This document shows, in pieces, positions 1 to 6,359 of a stretch of DNA of 10,955 bases (positions are counted from its first letter, which is position 1; each line of letters begins with the position of its first letter). Position numbers and translations under genes: made by a program. The notes beneath the pieces are model-generated. The model made no database searches. It worked only from the letters and a program-made list of their open reading frames with translations, and had not been told where the DNA came from. The stretch comes from Pseudomonadales bacterium (GTDB lineage: Bacteria > Pseudomonadota > Gammaproteobacteria > Pseudomonadales > Azotimanducaceae): the NCBI GenBank assembly GCA_022448765.1, contig JAKUTI010000077.1:1-10955 (forward strand). The letters run 5' to 3'.

Positions 1-2120
1 CGTTCAACGACGAAACCGACACCCAGCTCTAACCGCTTAGCCAACGCGGCCTGAACATCCGCATCTTGCGGCAGAAATTCGTTCAGAGGTGGGTCAAGTA
101 ATCGAATGGTGACTGGCCGTCCAGCCATTGCCCCGAATAAGCCAAAAAAATCTCTACGCTGGAAAGGAAGCAACTCGGCAAGCGCTTCTCGGCGTTGTTC
201 TTCAGTTGCCGCAAGAATCATCTTGCGCATGTGGTCAATTCGATCCTCGGCAAAAAACATGTGTTCCGTCCGGCAAAGTCCGATTCCCTCCGCCCCAAGT
301 TTCATCGCTTGTTCTGCCATTTCGGGAGTGTCTGCGTTGGTTCGGATCTTTAAAGTGCGGTGCTGATCCGCCCACGACATCAAAGTGTCAAATAAATGAA
401 AATTTTGACTCGCATTGCTCTCAAGACGTCCGGTCAGCACTTGGTGGACATCGGAATCTGTGTTTTTTATCGATCCCGTGTAAATTGCTCCAGAGGAACC
501 ATCTAACGAAATGTCGTCGCCTTCCCGCATAACGATTGGATCTCCGCGATTCGATTCGACCACGAGAGTGCGATCTTCGTAATTCATCGTCACGTCCGAA
601 GCGCCGCATATACACACCTTGCCCAACTGACGAGCAACGAGTGCCGCGTGAGACGATACGCCACCTCGAGCGGTCAGAATGCCCTGGGAAACAAGCATGC
701 CTTTGAGATCTTCGGGCGACGTTTCCGTGCGACATAGCACGACTTTATCTCCTGCGTCAGCAGCACGGCACGCAGACTCGGAAGAGAACACGATTTTCCC
801 CGATGCCGCACCGGGACCAGCCGGGAGTCCGTGGGCAACAGCTTCAGTCGCTAACAACGCTTGTGGATCGAAAACCGGGACAAGCAAAGAATCAATCGAT
901 TCAGCCGGTACCTTCAATAATGCAGTGCGGTCATCCATTAAACCGTCACGCTGCATTTCGACCGCGATGCGGACGGCCGCTTGGCCCGTCCGTTTTCCGT
1001 TTCGGGTTTGCAACAGATACAACTTGCCCTGTTCAATCGTGAACTCAAAGTCCTGCATGTCGCGAAAATGTTGCTCGAGCTTTTCGCGAGTTCGCAACAG
1101 TTCGTCGAAACTCTCTGGCATCTCCTCAACCATCTCGGCAATATTCTTGGGGGTCCGCACCCCTGCAACCACATCTTCTCCCTGTGCGTTGACTAGATAC
1201 TCACCGTATAGAACGTTTTCGCCCGTCGCCGGGTCGCGAGTAAACGCCACTCCCGTTGCGCTGTTCTCTCCTAAGTTTCCAAACACCATGCCCTGAACGT
1301 TAACCGCCGTGCCCCAAGACGCAGGTATTCCATAGCGTTGTCGATACAAAATGGCGCGATCATTTCGCCAAGAGCTAAAAACAGCATCGATAGCTCCCCA
1401 CAGTTGCTCCATAACTTCCTGGGGAAACGGTGTGCCCGTGCGTTCTAGGATAAGTTTTTTGTAGCGTTCACAGACTCGAACAAGGTCGATGTCGCCGCCT
1501 CGAGCAGCTTCTAACCGAAAAATTAAGTCAAAGGGCTCTTCTTCAGTTTCTTCCTCCGCACGAACACCTAGAACCACATCGCCGTACATATGGATGAATC
1601 GGCGATAACAATCGAACGCGAACGACCGATTTCCGGCTGCTTTGGCCAAGCCCTCGACGGTTTGATCGTTGAGCCCAAGGTTCAAGATAGTGTCCATCAT
1701 CCCTGGCATGGACTCTCGCGCCCCCGATCGAACCGAAATCAGGAGCGGGTTATTGGGATCACCAAAGCATTTGCCAATTTGCTCTTCCAGCTCTTCTAAC
1801 GCGATAGCAACCTGATCGCTCAAAGGTTCTGGGTATTCCCCCGCATAATCGTATAAGTAACTGCAGACCTCGGTACCAAGCGTAAATCCTGGTGGAACCG
1901 GCAACCCAATCTTAGCCATCTCCGCTAGATTCGCGCCCTTACCACCGAGAAGATCACGCATCTCGGCACTACCGTCCGTGTGGACACCAAACGCATACAC
2001 GAATGGATGGTCCTCGTTGACGACCGGCCCCGGCATTACCTCGTATCCACTCCCCGCTGCTCCCCCACCAGAGACTATCATGCCGTCGCGAGACTCCAAA
2101 CGAGACGTACTTAAATCCAT
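1..2120 (-). CDS. ppdK: Pyruvate, phosphate dikinase, N-terminal ~706 residues (3' end outside window)
   Basis: The enzyme interconverts pyruvate, ATP and phosphate with PEP, AMP and pyrophosphate in the cytoplasm. The minus-strand frame is open from the ATG at 2120 to the left edge. In order it shows the N-terminal glycine loop [10 protein letters not shown] (K61), the ATP-grasp motif [15 protein letters not shown] (R131), the segment [21 protein letters not shown], then [13 protein letters not shown]. The swivelling phosphohistidine domain follows with [15 protein letters not shown], catalytic His491. The start of the PEP/pyruvate TIM barrel has [16 protein letters not shown] and [12 protein letters not shown]. 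Roughly the last 200 residues, including the catalytic Cys, are missing because the window ends. Family proteins begin about 20-30 residues before GGKG, so the ATGs at 2081 or 2036 may be the true start. The ATG at 2120 is only the first one after an in-frame TAG and has no good ribosome site. The residue two before His491 is Ser, not the usual regulatory Thr. No frameshift was seen. Confidence 0.95.
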   Translation of the reverse strand, partial: MDLSTSRLESRDGMIVSGGGAAGSGYEVMPGPVVNEDHPFVYAFGVHTDGSAEMRDLLGGKGANLAEMAKIGLPVPPGFTLGTEVCSYLYDYAGEYPEPLSDQVAIALEELEEQIGKCFGDPNNPLLISVRSGARESMPGMMDTILNLGLNDQTVEGLAKAAGNRSFAFDCYRRFIHMYGDVVLGVRAEEETEEEPFDLIFRLEAARGGDIDLVRVCERYKKLILERTGTPFPQEVMEQLWGAIDAVFSSWRNDRAILYRQRYGIPASWGTAVNVQGMVFGNLGENSATGVAFTRDPATGENVLYGEYLVNAQGEDVVAGVRTPKNIAEMVEEMPESFDELLRTREKLEQHFRDMQDFEFTIEQGKLYLLQTRNGKRTGQAAVRIAVEMQRDGLMDDRTALLKVPAESIDSLLVPVFDPQALLATEAVAHGLPAGPGAASGKIVFSSESACRAADAGDKVVLCRTETSPEDLKGMLVSQGILTARGGVSSHAALVARQLGKVCICGASDVTMNYEDRTLVVESNRGDPIVMREGDDISLDGSSGAIYTGSIKNTDSDVHQVLTGRLESNASQNFHLFDTLMSWADQHRTLKIRTNADTPEMAEQAMKLGAEGIGLCRTEHMFFAEDRIDHMRKMILAATEEQRREALAELLPFQRRDFFGLFGAMAGRPVTIRLLDPPLNEFLPQDADVQAALAKRLELGVGFVVE

Positions 2121-2250
2121 TGGTCTGAAACGACTCTGCCACGAAAGATCGGCAGCAAAGAGCCGATGCTTGTCCCAACAAAACTTGAGCCAGTCGATGT
2201 CCTTCTAGGTCCGCGCCTAAGAAACTTGGACAGGGATAGAAGCTTCGTTC
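2121..2250. other. 130-bp gap between CoA-transferase and ppdK
   Basis: This is the leader of the dikinase gene on the minus strand. It contains one short inverted repeat, ATCGGC at 2148-2153 and GCCGAT at 2162-2167, with an 8-nt loop. The repeat lies 28 bp upstream of the first possible ppdK ATG. It is not followed by a T-run on either strand, so it is not a convincing terminator. I see no clear -35/-10 pair. The two genes could be cotranscribed. Confidence 0.4.
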
Positions 2251-3651
2251 TCAACCTCCGAACGCGGGCGCGTCGCTTCCGAGCGATACGGGTGGCTGCT
2301 GCCAGAATACGTCTGTATTCGAAAGCTCGACTGCGGGTCGCAGGTGGTGCATGGATCCCCATTCAGTCTCCGCTATGGCTCGGAGTTCCGTAATTTCCTT
2401 GCCATCGAAAGGTCGGTGAGTCACGGCTTCGCGCAGCCCCAAACTACGCATCCATACGCCAGTGCGCGCAAGCGAAACACGTACCCAATAGCTCCCTCCC
2501 TGCTCGCGTTGCCGCAGCAATGCTGCCAAAGCGCCGTATGCGGCGAGATAACCGGTGGTGTAGTCAGTCACCGCGGCAGGCTGCAGCTGAGGTCTGCCAT
2601 CGTTGTGGGACTTGCCGTGCAGATAAGCCATGCCCGTCACGGTCTGTGCCAGTTGCTCCCAACCCGGCACACTCCGCCAGGGCCCCTCGTGCCCATAGCA
2701 GTTGATCGACACGTATACGATCCCGGGCTTTGCCCGCACGACCTCCGCGACTCCAAAACCCTGCCGCTCCAGCGCGCCCGTGCGATAGCCCTGCGAGAAG
2801 ACATCGGCCTCACCGATCAGCTCGCGTAATTTCGCCCGACCGGTGTCCGTTTTAAGATCAATGTGCGCCGATCTTTTTCCAAGTCCTGTCTCGGCAACAA
2901 ATAACGGTACATGGGGCAGGTCTTGTGCGCCGATGCGAATAACTTGTGCACCGTATGAGGCCAGAGTGCGCGCGCACGTGGGTCCCGCAAGAACGCGAGT
3001 CAGATCCAAGACTTTATAGTCAGCCAGTGGTCGGGCACTGGCCGCAGCGGGCCGTGGGTCAGCATCGCCCACTTGTATGATTTCCACAACCGGACGCGAA
3101 TTGAGGATTCGGCCCATCGGCGACCCGTCCCATTCGTCAGGTTCACGGAGCATTGCACTGCAAAGACCTCGACGCATGATTTCTTGCTCCAAACGAGATG
3201 CTTCCCAACCGGCAATGGCCCGCCTAGCTTCATCCTCGTCGCGAGGGTATCCAAGCAGCTCAAGCAGCGAGTCGGTGTTATGGGGAAACCCGGGGTGGAT
3301 GTACATCCAACGTCCGTCACCTGCTCGTTGGAAGCCCGCTATCATCGCTCGCTGTGCGGCAGCCACACGCGGTCCTGGCGCGCGGCTTGGATCCTCGAAC
3401 CTAACGTGCGCGTAGCTTTCTAACGAAGCCTCCACGTGGCGCGTGGAAACACGCACCGTGCCGTCCCCGATGAAGCGCGATGCAATATATCCTCCCGCAC
3501 CAATTGCAGCGACCGCAGCCTCCGTTGCCCGTATCCGAGTGTCAAGCGCTAGATCCTGGGCTACGATCTCTATGTCACTCGTGTCGAGCCCCGCAATCGT
3601 CAACAGGTCATCGAACGCTGCACGAGCAAGAGAAGCATCAGCTGTGGACAA
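2251..3651 (-). CDS. CaiB/BaiF-type (class III) CoA-transferase, long two-half form
   Basis: Class III CoA-transferases move CoA between carboxylic acids through an aspartyl-CoA intermediate; the substrate here cannot be told. With the TTG start the protein has 466 residues. The first ~200 resemble the small C-terminal domain of CaiB proteins: PGFPHNTDSLLELLG near 120-134, AIAGWEASRLEQEIMRRG near 145-162, and EWDGSPMGR near 173-181. The Rossmann-like half starts near 207 with RPLADYKVLDLTRVLAGPTC. It continues through GLGKRSAHIDLK, FSQGYRTGAL and YVSINCYGHEGPW. PAAVTDYTTGYLAAYGAL carries the probable catalytic Asp363. This order is typical of a ~460-residue subfamily I recall as intact, so it is not a broken gene. 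A GTG at 3738 gives 29 extra residues and is the longest start. I prefer TTG 3651 because GGAGG lies 7 nt before it and because subfamily proteins start just before the AGL motif. The gene lies upstream of ppdK on the same strand. Confidence 0.88.
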   Translation of the reverse strand: MSTADASLARAAFDDLLTIAGLDTSDIEIVAQDLALDTRIRATEAAVAAIGAGGYIASRFIGDGTVRVSTRHVEASLESYAHVRFEDPSRAPGPRVAAAQRAMIAGFQRAGDGRWMYIHPGFPHNTDSLLELLGYPRDEDEARRAIAGWEASRLEQEIMRRGLCSAMLREPDEWDGSPMGRILNSRPVVEIIQVGDADPRPAAASARPLADYKVLDLTRVLAGPTCARTLASYGAQVIRIGAQDLPHVPLFVAETGLGKRSAHIDLKTDTGRAKLRELIGEADVFSQGYRTGALERQGFGVAEVVRAKPGIVYVSINCYGHEGPWRSVPGWEQLAQTVTGMAYLHGKSHNDGRPQLQPAAVTDYTTGYLAAYGALAALLRQREQGGSYWVRVSLARTGVWMRSLGLREAVTHRPFDGKEITELRAIAETEWGSMHHLRPAVELSNTDVFWQQPPVSLGSDAPAFGG

Positions 3652-3948
3652 GGGCCTTCCTCCCCCTTTAAAACCTACCACCCGTTGGACGAGCAGCCGA
3701 GCTCGTTCCTCCGATACCTGCAACCCCACCGTCGCCACGTCATCCCACTCAAATTAGCTGAGTATTCACGAGGGTCGCATACACTTCGAGAGACCTAATC
3801 TGTTCTACAACCAAGAGATCTCATCCGGGAAGCGACAGTGTCGAATCGAACCGTCGTTACCACCCCGCAACAAACGACCTCTCAATACGGACAAACACAA
3901 CGACCCATTCCGCCAATAAACTGAAGCCGACGCGCAAAACCGTTGAGC
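3652..3948. other. Upstream region of the CoA-transferase, no gene seen
   Basis: This stretch of about 300 bp separates the DUF6265-like gene from the CoA-transferase gene, both read on the minus strand. If the GTG at 3738 is the true start, the right-hand part from 3739 to 3948 is the spacer. I find no reading frame with coding character, no clear hairpin plus T-run after the DUF6265-like stop, and no convincing sigma70 pair. A promoter for the CoA-transferase would be expected here but I cannot place it. Confidence 0.4.
3659..3663 (-). promoter_or_regulatory. Strong Shine-Dalgarno site deciding the CoA-transferase start
   Basis: On the minus strand GGAGG, inside the purine run GGGAGGAAGG, sits 7 nt upstream of the TTG at 3651-3649. 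The longer GTG start at 3738 has only a weak GAG-like site. This supports initiation at TTG. Confidence 0.55.
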
Positions 3949-4416
3949 TTAATCGCCCTGTAGTTCAATTTTCATTGGCTGACCCATCGCCGTCACGATA
4001 TCGATGACGAAATTGCCGGCATTCCCCGGTCTACTGTACTGAAGCGTCTTCAGGCCACCGCCACTTGCGTCCTTAAACTTGACGAAATTCTCGCCCGCCG
4101 ACTCCATAATCATTCGCTGTGCTCCTCCAGCGCGGGGCACATACCCCTTGTCCCATTGCTGGATGTGCAGTTGTAGACCGTCGTCAATATCTTCAATAAC
4201 GATGAGTTCCACCATCGTCGTCGTATCACCCGCCGTCATACGAACCAAGGATTGAATCGAACCTGCTTCAGGAACGGTCCAATTTTCTTGGAGTTTAACC
4301 GCCCCCCCTAACGGACCGGTCCAGGTGCCCGACATCCATTGTAAATCTTGTACCGTAACCCCCGCTGTCAACGAGGATGCAAACAACAAAACCCCTAATC
4401 CAAGAAGCAATCGCAT
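3949..4416 (-). CDS. Secreted DUF6265-like protein
   Basis: The product is 155 residues of unknown function. It has a cleavable signal peptide, roughly residues 1-18 (MRLLLGLGVLLFASSLTAG), so it should act in the periplasm. The mature part opens with LQWMSGTWTG (W27, G30, W32), then QENWTVPEAGS and a run of alternating beta-type segments ending in VTAMGQPMKIELQ. This W-x-x-G-x-W opening followed by an E-x-W...G motif is typical of the lipocalin-like DUF6265 family, which is known only as a domain of unknown function. A longer start at 4479 exists. The ATG at 4416 is chosen because AAAGGAGG lies 10 nt upstream and the signal peptide begins there. The gene lies 17 bp after the second DUF6644-type gene, and its ribosome site overlaps that gene's stop codon, so the three are probably one operon. 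Family assignment is from memory of the motif. Confidence 0.82.
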   Translation of the reverse strand: MRLLLGLGVLLFASSLTAGVTVQDLQWMSGTWTGPLGGAVKLQENWTVPEAGSIQSLVRMTAGDTTTMVELIVIEDIDDGLQLHIQQWDKGYVPRAGGAQRMIMESAGENFVKFKDASGGGLKTLQYSRPGNAGNFVIDIVTAMGQPMKIELQGD

Positions 4417-4426
4417 CGTCCTTAAC

Positions 4427-4434
4427 CCTCCTTT
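4427..4434 (-). promoter_or_regulatory. Shine-Dalgarno AAAGGAGG of the DUF6265-like gene
   Basis: A near-perfect anti-16S match lies 10 nt upstream of the ATG at 4416 on the minus strand. It overlaps the TGA of the preceding gene (4436-4434). This decides the start over the upstream ATG at 4479 and suggests stop-restart coupling with the preceding gene. Confidence 0.7.
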
Positions 4435-4901
4435 CAAGAAAAACCAATCCAACGACCTGCACCAGCAACCGTGAGCCATACTCCAAGCGATAGAATGCCC
4501 AGGCCCGCGCGGACGCTAGGAACTGCTCCGCGTCTAATAACCGGATGTTTAATCAAAAAGGTGTACAGAAGACCGATTGCTAGCGCGCTCATCTTCACCC
4601 AGAACGAATAATTGTAGTAGCACTTCACGGCTTCGGATAAAAAAAGCGGGACGCCCGTCCCGATCAATATCAGAAGACTGATCAACAACCAAGGCTGGGC
4701 CGCAGTCATCATCTGTTCGGACGTTCGGGACCGCACCCCCAGCCCCAATAATCGTAAATCCACCAGTAACAAAGAACCGCCGAGTAACGACAGTCCGAGC
4801 AGATGCACCGCCTCAAGGGCGGGGAAAAGCCACAAAGATTCCCTGACCAGCATGCCGATTCCAGATTGCTCCAACGACTCGAACAGGTCTAGTAGGCTCA
4901 T
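4434..4901 (-). CDS. DUF6644-type integral membrane protein, second copy
   Basis: This is a 155-residue, mostly hydrophobic protein with about four membrane helices (near 26-48, 68-90, 101-118 and 131-150). The reaction is unknown. It shares the DUF6644 hallmark pattern: ES at 21-22, P27, E30, H33, VDLRLLG at 47-53, PW at 70-71 and K103. These residues sit at exactly the same numbers in the gene just upstream, so the two are tandem paralogues. The ATG at 4901 overlaps the upstream TGA as ATGA, which implies translational coupling. A longer frame starting at 5018 is rejected because it would overlap the upstream gene by about 120 bp and break this alignment. A buried His after an E-x-x-H could bind haem or a metal, but that is only inference. 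Confidence 0.85.
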   Translation of the reverse strand: MSLLDLFESLEQSGIGMLVRESLWLFPALEAVHLLGLSLLGGSLLLVDLRLLGLGVRSRTSEQMMTAAQPWLLISLLILIGTGVPLFLSEAVKCYYNYSFWVKMSALAIGLLYTFLIKHPVIRRGAVPSVRAGLGILSLGVWLTVAGAGRWIGFS

Positions 4902-5461
4902 GAGTCCATAAGCTCGACAACGCAGCCCGATAACCAGTACACAAAATCCGACTGCGGTCGGTCGCAATCGAACCAGTTGTACGCAATCATCCGCCCAAAT
5001 ACGATCACGCCAGCCCACATGGACAGCGAAATCATGGCGGAAACCCTTGCCGCAAGTGGCGGGCGGCGGTCTGAATCCCAGTCAGCCCGGTTTTTTTGCA
5101 CTCGCCGATGGAAGACCCAGACGTTGATGGCGGCCACCAAAAGGAAAACAACTTTGAACCGAAACCAAAGGCTCTGGTACGTGCGAACCGGAATGGCGTA
5201 AAAAAGAAGGAAGCCCGTCGACACCATGATCACTGCGCCAGCCACCGTCCACGGCAAGATGCGCGCATTAATCTCGGATATAGGAACCTCGCGAAAAACA
5301 GCCCCCAATAAACGGAGGTCCACCATGGCGATCGTCCCGGCAAACAAAAACAACGCGACGACGTGGGTGGATTCGATTAGCGGGTACATATAGAACGACT
5401 CGTGGAGCGCAATGCTCCACTTGGTCGATGCAAGCCACTGGCAAAACGACAGAAGCGTCAT
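4898..5461 (-). CDS. DUF6644-type integral membrane protein, first copy
   Basis: This 187-residue membrane protein has about four helices (near 27-48, 70-90, 101-118 and 139-160). It is the first gene of a minus-strand cluster. It opens with FCQWLASTKWSIALHES, continues with YPLIESTH (E30, H33) and MVDLRLLG, and has PW at 70-71 and K103. This is the DUF6644 pattern. Compared with its downstream paralogue it has a longer charged loop (HRRVQKNRADWDSDRRPP, about 118-135) and a C-terminal tail of ~25 residues. The ATG at 5461 is chosen because both paralogues then align from residue 1 without gaps, although the ribosome site is weak. Function is unknown. Divergent transcription from the plus-strand gene at 5763 leaves a shared 301-bp control region. 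Confidence 0.85.
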   Translation of the reverse strand: MTLLSFCQWLASTKWSIALHESFYMYPLIESTHVVALFLFAGTIAMVDLRLLGAVFREVPISEINARILPWTVAGAVIMVSTGFLLFYAIPVRTYQSLWFRFKVVFLLVAAINVWVFHRRVQKNRADWDSDRRPPLAARVSAMISLSMWAGVIVFGRMIAYNWFDCDRPQSDFVYWLSGCVVELMDS

Positions 5462-5762
5462 GGTATGAGATCGAGCTTAGTGGAGTTCATGCGTGCAAGG
5501 GTTCGACACCCTACCGACCGCGAAGCGACCAATGTACATTAGGGTTGGGAGTGGGGGATACAAGCAACTTGACGATACCTGCAATCGTCGAATCGATATT
5601 TGCGTCTTATTCAACACAATGCGATCCTTCTCCCCTAGGCTTGACTGTGTCTCAGGTCCGCGAGAGCGTTCTTTGGTTTTTTCCAACATCGGCCCTCTTT
5701 GGAACGCTTTACAACGATTGGATAGACACAAGCAACAACGTTAACACTGTCCAGGATTGACC
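5462..5762. other. Divergent intergenic region, 301 bp
   Basis: It separates the minus-strand DUF6644/DUF6265 cluster from the plus-strand Trp-rich gene and should hold both promoters. Visible structures are a 5-bp hairpin AGGGT-tcgac-ACCCT (5498-5512), a perfect 10-bp palindrome AATGTACATT (5531-5540), and a 7-bp inverted repeat AGCGTTC/GAACGCT (5665-5671 and 5702-5708). TTGAC strings occur at 5569 and 5641, but neither has a good -10 at 16-18 bp, so I do not call a promoter. No gene or RNA is seen. Confidence 0.45.
5531..5540. repeat. Perfect 10-bp palindrome, possible operator
   Basis: AATGTACATT equals its own reverse complement. It lies about 70 bp upstream of the first DUF6644-type start, close to where that gene's promoter should be. 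A regulator site is possible, but a 10-bp palindrome can also occur by chance. Confidence 0.3.
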
Positions 5763-6164
5763 ATGACCAAGATCGTATTGGGGATATTTGCCGCCGCCTT
5801 GTGCACCATCGTCGCCGCGAAAATCGCGTATGACGCAAGTGGTCATCCGAGTTCGGCCACCGTTAACGAACCCTGGGCGCAACACAAATTGGAGTTCGTG
5901 ACCTGGAATGGAAGTAATTGGACCGCTTGGATCCGCGATGAAGCCTTCGAACACCGACCTCAAAAAGAAGGCAAATGGCATTCCCATGCAAAACGAACGC
6001 TTTCTTATATTAATTGGCAGGGAACTCCTACCAAGGCGACCATTGATGGTGAAGCATTTATGGTGACACCACACGGTGTGGACTCGTCGCGGCAAGATGC
6101 AATTAGATATCGGGACTGGGACGGCGAAAACCGTCTTCGCACCTTTAACCAATTGCAGCGTTGA
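5763..6164 (+). CDS. Unrecognised small membrane-anchored or secreted Trp-rich protein
   Basis: I do not recognise this 133-residue protein. Residues 4-19 (IVLGIFAAALCTIVAA) form one hydrophobic segment, either a signal anchor or a signal peptide cleavable after A19. The rest is soluble and polar, with seven tryptophans (W38, W48, W53, W56, W72, W85, W119) and repeated W-plus-small/polar patches such as TWNGSNWTAW, YINWQGT and RDWDGE, which suggests a beta-rich periplasmic domain. The ATG at 5763 is preceded by AGGA with a 6-7 nt spacer. A TTG two codons earlier is less likely. It reads toward the cytochrome oxidase operon, 195 bp upstream of coxB, and diverges from the DUF6644 cluster. A role in oxidase biogenesis or in the neighbouring cluster is only a guess from position. 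Confidence 0.75.
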   Translation: MTKIVLGIFAAALCTIVAAKIAYDASGHPSSATVNEPWAQHKLEFVTWNGSNWTAWIRDEAFEHRPQKEGKWHSHAKRTLSYINWQGTPTKATIDGEAFMVTPHGVDSSRQDAIRYRDWDGENRLRTFNQLQR

Positions 6165-6191
6165 ACGTTCTCATTTATTGTTACGCCGCCG

Positions 6192-6221
6192 CGTCACGCT
6201 GGGCAATCGCGGGGCGTGACG
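6192..6221. repeat. Inverted repeat CGTCACGC / GCGTGACG
   Basis: The arms at 6192-6199 and 6214-6221 are perfect 8-bp complements around a 14-nt loop. No T-run follows on either strand, so it is not a standard terminator, although it could form an end structure for the gene stopping at 6164. Its right arm overlaps the GTGA-N6-TCAC palindrome. Confidence 0.5.
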
Positions 6222-6229
6222 TAGGTCAC
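6216..6229. promoter_or_regulatory. CRP-family-like site GTGA-N6-TCAC
   Basis: GTGACGTAGGTCAC matches the core half-sites and spacing of the known CRP/Vfr consensus TGTGA-N6-TCACA, with the outermost T and A replaced by C and C. Its centre is about 138 bp upstream of the coxB TTG. A CRP/FNR-superfamily regulator acting on the cox operon is plausible. The match is by eye only. Confidence 0.4.
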
Positions 6230-6237
6230 CAGTTGTT

Positions 6238-6270
6238 GGTTTCGAGTGGTTGATTGGATCATTCGAAACC
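6238..6270. repeat. Inverted repeat GGTTTCGA / TCGAAACC
   Basis: Perfect 8-bp arms at 6238-6245 and 6263-6270 flank a 17-nt loop. There is no following T-run. It lies between the CRP-like site and the AT-rich promoter area. It may be an operator or an RNA structure if transcription starts upstream. Confidence 0.45.
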
Positions 6271-6359
6271 CTAGGTTGCGGTTCGGCTGAAGGGTCAGAA
6301 CCAGTAGTACGGACGAAGTAATTTAGATACGAATTAGTTAATCACACTGGGCTAGAGCT

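Larger units (their letters stand above)
6165..6359 (+). promoter_or_regulatory. Leader and probable promoter region of the cox operon
   Basis: This 195-bp gap lies upstream of coxB. Its left half is rich in inverted repeats (annotated separately). The right half, 6310-6345, is AT-rich and should hold the promoter, but I see no convincing -35/-10 pair; TAATTT (6319-6324) and TAGATA (6324-6329) are only weak -10 candidates. Positive control would fit the lack of a good -35, but this is inference. Confidence 0.4.

Noticed and set aside
679..1296. Plus-strand open frame of 205 codons opposite the dikinase
   Set aside because: It is Ser/Arg-rich with no recognisable motif, and it lies wholly opposite a strongly conserved gene in the other strand. 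It is a shadow frame.
2148..2167. ATCGGC/GCCGAT hairpin as a terminator after the CoA-transferase gene
   Set aside because: It has a short 6-bp stem and no T-run on the minus strand, and it lies very close to the ppdK start.
4902..5018. 39-residue N-terminal extension of the second DUF6644-type protein
   Set aside because: It would overlap the upstream gene by about 120 bp and destroy the gap-free alignment with the paralogue, which starts at 4901.
5496..5514. tRNA-like T-arm sequence AAGGGTTCGACACCCTA
   Set aside because: No acceptor, D or anticodon arm could be paired with it on either strand, and the required 5' half would fall inside the DUF6644-type gene. It is a simple 5-bp hairpin.
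5569..5669. TTGACG (5569) and TTGACT (5641) as -35 boxes
   Set aside because: Neither has a reasonable -10 hexamer at 16-18 bp downstream.
6250..6261. FNR/ANR-like box TTGAT...ATCA
   Set aside because: The half-sites are 3 nt apart rather than the required 4, and the second half lacks the final A.
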